Source: Bifidobacterium jacchi (GTDB taxonomy: Bacteria; Actinomycetota; Actinomycetes; Actinomycetales; Bifidobacteriaceae). Taken from it: 64,000 nucleotides of DNA. The notes under the pieces are model-generated. The model saw only the letters and a program-made list of their open reading frames with translations. It made no database searches and was not told where the DNA came from. This document shows, in pieces, positions 8,860 through 17,200 of this stretch. A program made the translations under genes and the position numbers. The stretch lies in assembly GCF_009078285.1 (NCBI RefSeq), contig NZ_RQSP01000012.1:1-64000 (forward strand). Reading direction: 5' to 3'. Position 1 is the stretch's first letter. Every line of letters begins with the position of its first letter.

Positions 8860-10800
8860 TCAGATGATGCGAATCTGCGTCGAACCCTGACGGGCATTCG
8901 CCGCCTGCTTGAAGATCTCGGTGAAATTCGTCACCGTCTGGCTGTTCTTGAGTCCTGACTCAGCCACGACCGCGTACGACGGCTTCGGATCAAGCGCCGC
9001 CATGCCGCGCAGCACCGATTCGGGGATCTCCGTATCGAAGCAGGCGACGAGCTGGTTGCCGTTCACGCTATACACCGTGTGGCCGGCGAACGCAGAACCG
9101 CTCAGCACCTCGATCGAGGAATCATACGGCAACTGGAACGTCGGGAAGCATTCGAAGAGCTTGTCCAACGAATCACGATCAGCCTTCGATGGATTAGTCA
9201 GCTCATCCAAATTGCCCTGTGTTGTCTCCAGCGGGGAACGACGAACATCCGCATAATTCGACGAATCCACGCGCAACACACGGAAACCGATATCCGGCAC
9301 CTGCTTCGGCTCCGCGCCAAGCTCCAGCTGCCGGTTCTCCTGCTCAATCTCGGCCTTGATCTTCTCGCCTGCGCGACGAATGCGCTCCTCGCCGATCTCG
9401 CAGATCGTGTGATAGCCAGCTTTGTAGGCATCGCGGTCTCTATTTGTGAGTTCTGGCACTTGCACAAGGATAAATGAACAATCCTTTTCCTGTTCCGTAT
9501 TGTATCGCATTAATGCATTAGCTGTAGTAGCTGATCCTGAGAAAAAGTCCAAAACAGTATCGTTTGTATCGAGATTTGCCAAGGTTATCAGATGATGCAG
9601 CAAACGCACTGGTTTCGGACCGTCAAAATAGCTTTTACCATTAAAAAGTGCTGTAACTTCTTTCGCGCCTTCCTGACTATGACCAACTTCTTTATAGAAG
9701 AGAATGGATTGCGGAGTTAAGCCGTCGTTTTTTAATTCTGACAGAAAGCGCTTAATTCGCGGAACTCCGTCTCCATTAGGGCCAAACCAAATTCGATTAT
9801 CTTGGAGTCTCTCCAAGAACGCGTTCTTGGAGAGACTCCAGCAGCGACCTGCTGGAGGCTCAACCACACGCCCTGAAGGCGTTGTAATCGGATAATCTGT
9901 ACTTGCGCTGTATGTCTTTACAGTCATGTTATCAGACATCCATACGCCGCGGGGGTCATTATCCGGATTCTTATAACGTGCATTGGCTTCCTCGGTGCGT
10001 GGCAAACGACCAATAGAGAATCGCAGCGCATTCTTTGCATACATCAGAATATAGTCATGGCTATTGGATACATATTTTGCGTCATTCTTTGGAGAAAAAG
10101 CTCGCTCCCAAATCAATTGAGCAATGAAGTTGCTCTCGCCAAACACCTCATCACATATTTTGCGAAGCTGTCCGTCCTCATTGTCGTCAATACTGATGAA
10201 AATCACGCCATCACTAGTCAGCAAATCCCTCGCCAGCAACAAGCGCGAGTACATCATTGTGCACCAGTCTGAATGGAAACGCCCATTTGACTCAGGATTG
10301 GCTACAAGCCGGCCACCATCCTCATCGTATTCACCGCTGTCACCGGCGTAGTCATCGGCGTTCTTGCGGAAATTGTCACGGTAAATGAAATCGTGCCCGG
10401 TGTTGTACGGCGGATCGATGTAGATCATCTTGATCTTGCCGGCGTAGGTTTCGCGCAGAATCTTCAATGCATCGAGGTTGTCGCCTTCGATGTAGAGGTT
10501 CTTGGTGTCATCCCAGTTCTTGCTGCGTTCCTTGACTGGGCGTAGCGTCTTGGCGATCGGCTGTCGCGCCTCCTCCTTGGCGGCACGCTTGCCCGGCCAA
10601 GTGAACTGGTAGCGTTCGCGCATACCTTCGGCCACATCACCGAGCTGGTCGCGCAACGCATCGAAATCAACCGCCCGCTTGACTTCTCCGGTTTGCGTGT
10701 CACGCACTTCCGTCGCCACATTCGGGAACAGTTCAAGTATCTTCTCGATATTCTCCTGCGTGATATCAGGCGTCACCGGTTCGATGCGAGGCACTTCCAT
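8860..10800 (-). CDS. mod: Type III DNA adenine methyltransferase, Mod subunit
   Basis: 646-residue beta-class N6-adenine methyltransferase that provides target recognition for Res. The catalytic DPPY motif is at 129-132 and the AdoMet-binding motif DFFSGSATTA at about 418-427, with the target recognition region between them. ATG 10800 is preceded by AAAGGAG. The gene is mosaic: about 9440-10290 is visibly AT-richer than both ends, suggesting replacement of the central region and a changed recognition sequence. A perfect 38-bp palindrome lies in frame at 9803-9840. The frame is intact. Confidence 0.93.
   Translation of the reverse strand: MEVPRIEPVTPDITQENIEKILELFPNVATEVRDTQTGEVKRAVDFDALRDQLGDVAEGMRERYQFTWPGKRAAKEEARQPIAKTLRPVKERSKNWDDTKNLYIEGDNLDALKILRETYAGKIKMIYIDPPYNTGHDFIYRDNFRKNADDYAGDSGEYDEDGGRLVANPESNGRFHSDWCTMMYSRLLLARDLLTSDGVIFISIDDNEDGQLRKICDEVFGESNFIAQLIWERAFSPKNDAKYVSNSHDYILMYAKNALRFSIGRLPRTEEANARYKNPDNDPRGVWMSDNMTVKTYSASTDYPITTPSGRVVEPPAGRCWSLSKNAFLERLQDNRIWFGPNGDGVPRIKRFLSELKNDGLTPQSILFYKEVGHSQEGAKEVTALFNGKSYFDGPKPVRLLHHLITLANLDTNDTVLDFFSGSATTANALMRYNTEQEKDCSFILVQVPELTNRDRDAYKAGYHTICEIGEERIRRAGEKIKAEIEQENRQLELGAEPKQVPDIGFRVLRVDSSNYADVRRSPLETTQGNLDELTNPSKADRDSLDKLFECFPTFQLPYDSSIEVLSGSAFAGHTVYSVNGNQLVACFDTEIPESVLRGMAALDPKPSYAVVAESGLKNSQTVTNFTEIFKQAANARQGSTQIRII
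9803..9840. repeat. Perfect 38-bp palindrome inside mod
   Basis: The sequence reads identically on both strands around the centre ACGCGT, with each 19-base half beginning TGGAGTCTCTCC. It encodes WSLSKNAFLERLQ of Mod, and the opposite strand encodes nearly the same peptide. It is unexpected inside a coding region under protein constraint. Confidence 0.9.
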
Positions 10801-11229
10801 GCTGCTCTCCTTTACTCTGTTCTTTCTAACAATTCATCCAACGGGTCATGATCGTAACCGCCGTTTCCCGCCCATAATCATGAACCACGGTTATTTGACG
10901 CCGTGCGGCTTGCTGGTTTGCCTGTCGCTCCGACACTACAGTCAACCGGACAATCACCCATACGACACGCCGAAGACCGCAGCATCGGCACCCATCATTG
11001 GATGCCATAGCGTTGTAAGTGTCCGGTCGCCACCACGACGCTGTCGACCATTGGGCTTCGCCGATAATTCCCCATAGGTATCCGGACGATCATGGGCATG
11101 AGGCAAAGGCGACGATGATGCCGTAACCTGCGTTGAGTTCATCGCACCAAACCTCCACAATTTGATTACCTATGCCGGTTTCACCAAGCGCAATACACTT
11201 ATAGCACACTAGAATTCTAACGCTGTGAC
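10801..11229. other. Intergenic region upstream of mod
   Basis: 429 bases between mod and the TPR-like gene, both on the minus strand. It carries the mod ribosome binding site and probably its promoter. One short open frame (10954-11142) is listed separately. No repeat or mobile-element end was recognised. Confidence 0.4.
10954..11142 (-). CDS. Possible small protein, unsupported by homology
   Basis: 62-codon frame starting at ATG 11142, with GGAGGT 8 bases upstream as the only positive sign. The product is Ser/Thr/Gly-rich and hydrophilic, with no recognised motif. It may be a real leader or small protein before mod, or a chance frame. It should be treated as doubtful. Confidence 0.2.
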   Translation of the reverse strand: MNSTQVTASSSPLPHAHDRPDTYGELSAKPNGRQRRGGDRTLTTLWHPMMGADAAVFGVSYG

Positions 11230-12393
11230 TTACAGCGTAGACAAGGTACCGTCTATCTTTTCTCCTCGTTTCCGCCACATCTTCTGTCTCTCATTATCCC
11301 CGATAGAATCCGCAGCGTTAGCGCACAGTCTCGTTAAGCTTGAGTCCACTGATTCGGTACTGATGAGTACGGGCTTTCCATTACTCCCCATGCTCCATAG
11401 GACAGCAGGTGTCGTTTCAGTGTCGTGGTCACGAAATTCGCACCAGTATTTTTCAGCATTTTGCAACGTTTGTGGGATCTTTCCCTGCAACAGTTGACAG
11501 AAGCAAATATTGTATTCACCAAGATTTCTTGGTTTCAATCCACTGTCGATCGCTTGCCGAATCATTTTTTCCGCTTTACTTGGGTCTACTGGAATGAGAC
11601 AGAACCCTTTTGCGTTTAGTGCTGCTAAGTTGCCTGGATATTGTCTAAGGAAGAAATCAAATAATGTCGATGCTTGCTCGTAGTTATCTTTTTTCAGATA
11701 TGCGAGAGCCGATTCGTATACTTGTGTATACAGGTGATCTTTTAATATAGACTCATCCGAGGAATAAACAGCTCTACGCGCGATAATTTCGATAAGTTCG
11801 GACTGCCTTATAGGAATCCTGGTGACGGCCCGCTCTGGAAAGTCCCCGATTTCGTTATCCACTACATATCGATACTCACGATGTAAAGATGTGGTCAACC
11901 ATGCGTTCGGGTCAGGTATCAGATATCGATCGTACAACCACTGGTACTGCTCAGATACTGCCGCATCTTCGGATGGTGTTAAACGCAGTTTGTCCCATTC
12001 GTCATCAGATGGCGGCTTAAGTTCAATTATGTCTTTCAAATTGGCGGATGCCATCCATTTTGTCAGCATCATGATGCGATCTGAGAGCATTCGGGTCGCA
12101 TCATGACAGGATCCTTTGAGGAGAATCTGCCGCCACCGATCCATGAGTTGTTCCGGATATAGATCGTTCGGAGCAAGGCCCATTGCTCGAAACAGCAATG
12201 GTATTGTCACATGACTCGCGAACCCATATCGAAGCACATCTTCGGCGAGGCCATATTTTTCGAGAATGCGCAAAATCCCAGTAATGATCTGACTTCTGAG
12301 AGGTGCATCCCCTTGATTCGCATTCAAGGGTCGGCTTAGTGCTTCTCCAAGGGCTTGAAAACATGAGCGAATATCGAAAGAAGGGGTTGCCAT
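11230..12393 (-). CDS. Hypothetical protein with TPR-like C-terminal repeats
   Basis: 387-residue protein. GGAGG four bases before ATG 12393 decides the start. The N-terminal 200 residues are unrecognised. Residues about 235-330 (ESALAYLKKDNYEQASTLFD, then PGNLAALNAKGFCLIPVDPSKAEKMI) show the spacing of tetratricopeptide repeats. No membrane segment is visible. It lies between type III mod and the SNF2 module, divergent from a toxin-antitoxin operon. It may be an accessory of the defence island or an insertion. Its base composition is more AT-rich than the helicase gene. Confidence 0.5.
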   Translation of the reverse strand: MATPSFDIRSCFQALGEALSRPLNANQGDAPLRSQIITGILRILEKYGLAEDVLRYGFASHVTIPLLFRAMGLAPNDLYPEQLMDRWRQILLKGSCHDATRMLSDRIMMLTKWMASANLKDIIELKPPSDDEWDKLRLTPSEDAAVSEQYQWLYDRYLIPDPNAWLTTSLHREYRYVVDNEIGDFPERAVTRIPIRQSELIEIIARRAVYSSDESILKDHLYTQVYESALAYLKKDNYEQASTLFDFFLRQYPGNLAALNAKGFCLIPVDPSKAEKMIRQAIDSGLKPRNLGEYNICFCQLLQGKIPQTLQNAEKYWCEFRDHDTETTPAVLWSMGSNGKPVLISTESVDSSLTRLCANAADSIGDNERQKMWRKRGEKIDGTLSTL

Positions 12394-12437
12394 TAAACCT
12401 CCAGCCCTGTTCGCTACATATGATGATATGCAGGATA

Positions 12438-12467
12438 TTGACAATATAGTATATGCTATGATAATAT
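12438..12467 (+). promoter_or_regulatory. Promoter of the Phd/RelE-like toxin-antitoxin operon
   Basis: TTGACA at 12438 and TAATAT at 12462, separated by 18 bases, lie in an AT-rich stretch about 75 bases before the antitoxin start. The spacer contains ATAG..CTAT dyads that could be the autoregulatory operator. The same region must hold the promoter of the divergent gene starting at 12393. Confidence 0.5.
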
Positions 12468-12542
12468 AGAGGCTGTAGTTTGTCTAGTATCGGCATGATG
12501 TTTATTCGTGCTGACATTTCACATGCCTTGACAAGGAGAGCT

Positions 12543-13016
12543 ATGACAATTTTCCAAGCGTCTGATCTCGCAACCAAAAGAACCGAGGTTCTACAAGCAG
12601 CTCGTGACGGAAAAGCTGTTATTCGAGATCCACAGGGGCAAGGTTTGGTGATGCTTCCTGAAAAGGAACTGCAGAACCTTGAAAAATACAGTCAGTGGTC
12701 AGTGCAGCTTGAACGACTTCGCCGTATAGTCAACTCCGGTAGGCGTCCTTCTGTTGCGGAACTGGGCGAACTTGCGTGGCTGAGAGTGTTCGACAATGAG
12801 GATTTGGAATCTTTCTGCGAGGATCTTTCGGACCAGCTTATTGCATGCTCCGCTGATGGTGATTACTCGCAACTCGATCAGATGATTAAAGAATGGAAAA
12901 TAACCGCTGGTCAACTTGAAGATCCATTACGTAAACGCATCCTGTTGCGCAATGGAGTTGATTCCACTGCACTGACCGACGCCGTACCTCCCGCAGAACA
13001 GGACGTCACGCAGTGA
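12543..13016 (+). CDS. Phd/YefM-like antitoxin
   Basis: 157-residue protein. AAGGAG four bases before ATG 12543 sets the start. Residues 1-45 (FQASDLATKRTEVLQAARDG, then KAVIRDPQGQGLVMLPEKEL) match the N-terminal DNA-binding fold of Phd/YefM antitoxins. The longer C-terminal part would wrap the toxin and is acidic. The stop overlaps the next gene. The operon is divergent from the TPR-like gene. It probably represses its own promoter at 12438-12467. Confidence 0.7.
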   Translation: MTIFQASDLATKRTEVLQAARDGKAVIRDPQGQGLVMLPEKELQNLEKYSQWSVQLERLRRIVNSGRRPSVAELGELAWLRVFDNEDLESFCEDLSDQLIACSADGDYSQLDQMIKEWKITAGQLEDPLRKRILLRNGVDSTALTDAVPPAEQDVTQ

Positions 13017-13399
13017 TAGACAGCGCATACAATCCTTACGAGCCTACGAGAAGACCTGGCGGCCATCCGAATCAACGCCCCATCTACAGGATAGTGGTGC
13101 ATCGCAGGTATTCCGACGCGTGGAATCAGCTTGTATCACGCGTCGGAATACAACAGGCGCAGCAGTTTTGGGATCACGTTTCATCCAATCCCGGAGCGCC
13201 GGATCCTATCGCATCCACATGCTTTCTGAGAGGAAAAGCGGGACGCCCAAAGCGGCCGGGTTTCTCTCGAACCATCCATTACGAAGTCTCCAGTATGGCC
13301 AGAATTAACTACCAGTATTGTGATTCCTACAGAACTTCGCCGGAGATGGAACCCCATCCGACGGTTTTCATTCTCACCATTGATTACTCGTCGCACTGA
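13013..13399 (+). CDS. RelE/ParE-like toxin
   Basis: 128-residue basic protein starting at GTG 13013, overlapping the antitoxin stop by 4 bases. The segment YRIVVHRRYSDAWNQL..QAQQFWDHV, followed by a strand-rich C-terminus (RTIHYEVSSMARINYQY, FILTIDY), fits the RelE/ParE fold, although it is longer than usual. It is likely an mRNA interferase or gyrase inhibitor; the sequence does not say which. The pair sits between the two parts of the defence module, so it may stabilise the island. Confidence 0.6.
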   Translation: MIDSAYNPYEPTRRPGGHPNQRPIYRIVVHRRYSDAWNQLVSRVGIQQAQQFWDHVSSNPGAPDPIASTCFLRGKAGRPKRPGFSRTIHYEVSSMARINYQYCDSYRTSPEMEPHPTVFILTIDYSSH

Positions 13400-13509
13400 A
13401 CCTCGAAGTTCAATAAGCATTGCCAATTTTGTCGGACGTCATAATGAACCATTCTATGGTACCGGTGAATCTGGCGGATTCCAGCCATTACTTGGCTGTG
13501 CTTGTGGAT

Positions 13510-14220
13510 TTATGAACCCGTCTCCAGTTCCTTGAGCTGGAGCCGGGCTAGCCGCAGCCGGTTCCACAGGTCGTTGCGTTTGGCGATCTGGCGGGTTTTG
13601 GCGTGAGCCTTCTCAAGTCGGTCGATCTCGGCGAGCACTGCTTTCCTCTTAATGTCAACGGCGATGCGATGGTCAACCTGTTCGGGGTTTGCGTCGTCAA
13701 GGATGACCTGCGCGCAGATGGCGTCCCACGTATGGCCGAGGTCACGCTCGTCCAAATGAATCGACTCCTGCGTGAAGTTCACGTTCTCGGCCGTGTAAAC
13801 ACATCCCTCCATAAGACCTTGGGAGACGTTGGCGTTGCGGAACACCGCCAACGTGCATTCACCGGCGAACGTGCAGACAAACAGGATGCGCGTTTTATAA
13901 CCCGTCCTCTCGCCGTAATAGCGGGCGATATGCTCCATGACCTGCACGGGCGGCTTCTCCGTTTTAGCCTCGATGCCGAGCACGAAAATCGTATTCACGG
14001 TTTCACTTGCAGGAATGCCGGTGGAACGTTCATTGATTTGCGCAAGCATCGTGAACGACACCACGTCTTGCGTGAACCTGCGGCGCAATGCCGCCGGCAC
14101 GTCCATACCACGGTAGAAGCCTTCCTTGGACAGGTGGCCACGTCCTGCGGGTACTGCGGTGATGCTGGGCAGTCCCATGCTGAGAGCGGATATGGGACCG
14201 CAGTATTCGATGTCACTCAT
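13510..14220 (-). CDS. DUF4391 domain protein
   Basis: 236-residue protein. The features GRGHLSKEGFYRGMDVPAAL, NTIFVLGIEAKT and RILFVCTFAGECTLAVFRN fit DUF4391, a family usually encoded beside SNF2-type helicases and type III-like methyltransferases. The final 40 residues look coiled-coil (VLAEIDRLEKAH, LRLARLQLKELE). ATG 14220 overlaps the helicase stop by 8 bases, so translation is coupled. Function is unknown. Context suggests a helicase partner in DNA-targeting defence. Confidence 0.7.
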   Translation of the reverse strand: MSDIEYCGPISALSMGLPSITAVPAGRGHLSKEGFYRGMDVPAALRRRFTQDVVSFTMLAQINERSTGIPASETVNTIFVLGIEAKTEKPPVQVMEHIARYYGERTGYKTRILFVCTFAGECTLAVFRNANVSQGLMEGCVYTAENVNFTQESIHLDERDLGHTWDAICAQVILDDANPEQVDHRIAVDIKRKAVLAEIDRLEKAHAKTRQIAKRNDLWNRLRLARLQLKELETGS

Positions 14221-17200
14221 TGTCTTGGCTCCGGACGGTGCGGTGGCTCTGCTTGGGCAGGATCACCAGGAAGCAGATGAGTTCGAAGTCGTCGATGCCT
14301 TGCACCGTCGGCGCGAGGAAGTCAGCCATGCCAGTGGTCAGGAAGCTATCGGCCGCGGACTGAGAGTCCGCTTTGATAATGCCGGAAACAGCTTCTTGCA
14401 GCAGACGCGAGGCACGACTCATATCCTTGCCGTTCTTCGTCATCCGGTTGTAGATGCGGCATGCGTGATCGTCCGGCTCGTCGTTGCCTTTGCACAGCAT
14501 GCGCATGAGATCAAGGCATGCTTTCGGCTCCAGATGCCCGTGCAGAATCGTACCGTCGCTGCCCACATGCACTAGATAATACGGGTGAAGACGGTTGCTG
14601 CCGCTCGTATTGATGCCTTCGTTCACGTTCTTCAGCGCGAACATGATGCCAGGCTCGTCGCCTTCCACCACCGCATCGATGCCATCCGGCGTGTGTTCGA
14701 TATCGGGATTCTGCTGGTGGTATGCGACCAGATCCATGCGGAACTCGTTGAGACCGAGATCAGTGATGCTGATGCCACCTTCCACGTCTTCAAGGTCGGG
14801 AATCTCATTCTGCATCTGTTTGAGCTGGTTCGCCCGGTAGGCGAGATCGCCTTTCTCGTTCTCGTTGATGTAATCATCATCACCGGTGGACGTGAGCACG
14901 GTCAGTCGCATACGCGCTTCCACACGGTCCTTGAGTCTCAGATACTTGTCGAGATCCACGTCTGGCCAATAGTTGACCAGTTGGATACGCTCGTTTTTCG
15001 AGCCGATACGGTCCACGCGGCCGAAACGTTGGACAATGCGCACCGGATTCCAGTGAATGTCGTAGTTGACCATTTCGTCGCAGTCCTGAAGATTCTGGCC
15101 TTCGGAAATGCAGTCGGTGGCGATCAGAATGTCGATGTTCTGATCATCAAGCCCCCTCCCTGCCATAGTGGCCTCACGTTCCTTCGAGATCGGCGAGAAA
15201 CAGGCGAGGATGTCGCTCATGTCGCTGCCGACCTTCTTCAACGTGCAACGGCCCGGTCTGCTTCCGGTCACTTCCGCCGTCTCCATGCCGAGCGTCTTCG
15301 CATACGCGCTCACATGCTCGTACAAGTAGTCGGCAGTATCCGCGAACGCAGTGAATACCAGCAGTTTGCGGTTGCCGGGGTTGATCGGATGTTCAACCTT
15401 CGCACGGATTGTACGGTACAGCTGCTGAAGTTTGGCATCATGCCCGGCGTCGATGCCGCCGATCATCGTCAACAATTCGTTGATAACGGTAATGTCGGCT
15501 TGAATATAGCGACGCCAGTCCTTCCAGTTCATGTCGGACAGAGCGAACTGTTTCCTGCCTTGCGTGGTGAATTCCATCTGCTCGTCGTCATCCTGATCAA
15601 AGTCGAAACCAGCATCGAAACTATCCGCGTCAATATCCTTGAACATACTCGTATCGCGATGCTGACGGCGGTATTCCTCATACCGGTCGATCACTTCGAC
15701 CGTTGCCTTCATATAGCCAAGCACACGCTCCAACGTGAGGCGGAACGAGTGCATGCTGCTTTCAAACCGTTTCAACAGGTTCGTGGCCATGAGCTTGCGT
15801 ACGCCGGTCTCACGCCCGCTCGTGGTCAGGCTCTCGCCCTCGCCTTCAAAATACTTCGCCCTGCGTGATTCGAGTATGAACTCGGACGGCATGTACAAGG
15901 TCAGCGAGAGCTTGTCGAGTTCATCGTAGATTTGATCGTATGTGACAGCACCCGCTTGCGTGGACAGCTTCGGCCGCACGCTGATCGGCTTCAACCGGTT
16001 CGGGAACTTGCCGATTGCGTTCATGTCGTAATAGCGTTGGATATGCTTGCGGCTACGCGCCACCGTCACCTGATCCAGCACCTTGAAGAAGTTGAAGTCC
16101 AAACGGTCCATGAGATTGGCCGTGGTCCGCTCCTTCGGGTCGAGCTTCGACCACGCCGAATACGCTTTCTGCGCGTTCTTGAACACGTTGTCGATATCGG
16201 TGGACAAGCCCAGTTTGACGGTCCAATCGTCGTCGTTGCCCTCATAGGCGAGACGCAGCTGGTTCTCCAGATCACGGAACCGGTTGTTCACCGGCGTTGC
16301 AGACAGCATGAGCACCTTGGTGCGCACACCGGAGTGGATGACCTTGTCCAAGAGCCGCTTGTACCGGTTTTCCTTGCTGTCAGCCTTCACTGCCGAATCG
16401 TTGCCGTTGCGGAAGTTATGCGATTCGTCGATCACCACGAGATCGTAGCCACCCCAATTAATACGCTCGATCGGAATGTTCATGATCGTATCGCCCTTGG
16501 AACGGCTCAGATCGGTGTGATACAACACGTCGTAGCGCAGCCGGTCCTCGGCGATTGGATTATTGGTCGCGTTCGACCGGTACGTGACCCAATTGTCCTT
16601 CAGCTTCTTCGGGCACAGCACGAGCACGTTGCGATTACGCGACTCGAAATACTTGATCACGGCCAACGCGGTGAACGTCTTGCCCAGACCGACCGAGTCA
16701 GCCAGAATGCAGCCATTATACGTTTCCAGCTTGTTGATGATCGACACGGCCGCGTCCTTCTGGAAGTCGTACAGCATCTTCCAGATGCGGCTCTCCCGGA
16801 AACCGGTGCCTTCCTTGGGCAGCACGTCCTCGTCCACGTCCTCGAGGAACTCGCTGAAAATACGATACAGGGCCTTGTAATACACCAGTTCCGGCGGGTT
16901 CTCCCGATACATGCGTTCGATGCCGTCGATCACCGCTTCGGTCACATCATGTACTTGGTTGCTGTTCCATGCCTGATCGAACATGGTCAACAGGCCCTGC
17001 GTCTGCGCGGCATCCTGTTTCATGACGAACGACGTGTAGGCGGGAGATGCCGCGTGCTTCGTCACGCCGAGCTGCGTGGTCGAAAACTCATTGAACGGCA
17101 TATATCCGGAAGCGTCGCCATCGGCGCGTTCCACGGCAAGGAATCGCGGGAAACCGGTTTCCTCATCGAATGACATGAATCGGGCCCCTTTGCGTCGTAT

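Noticed and set aside
12101-12577. 158-residue minus-strand frame at the divergent promoter
   Set aside because: It overlaps the TPR-like gene in another frame and crosses the promoter; no family resemblance.
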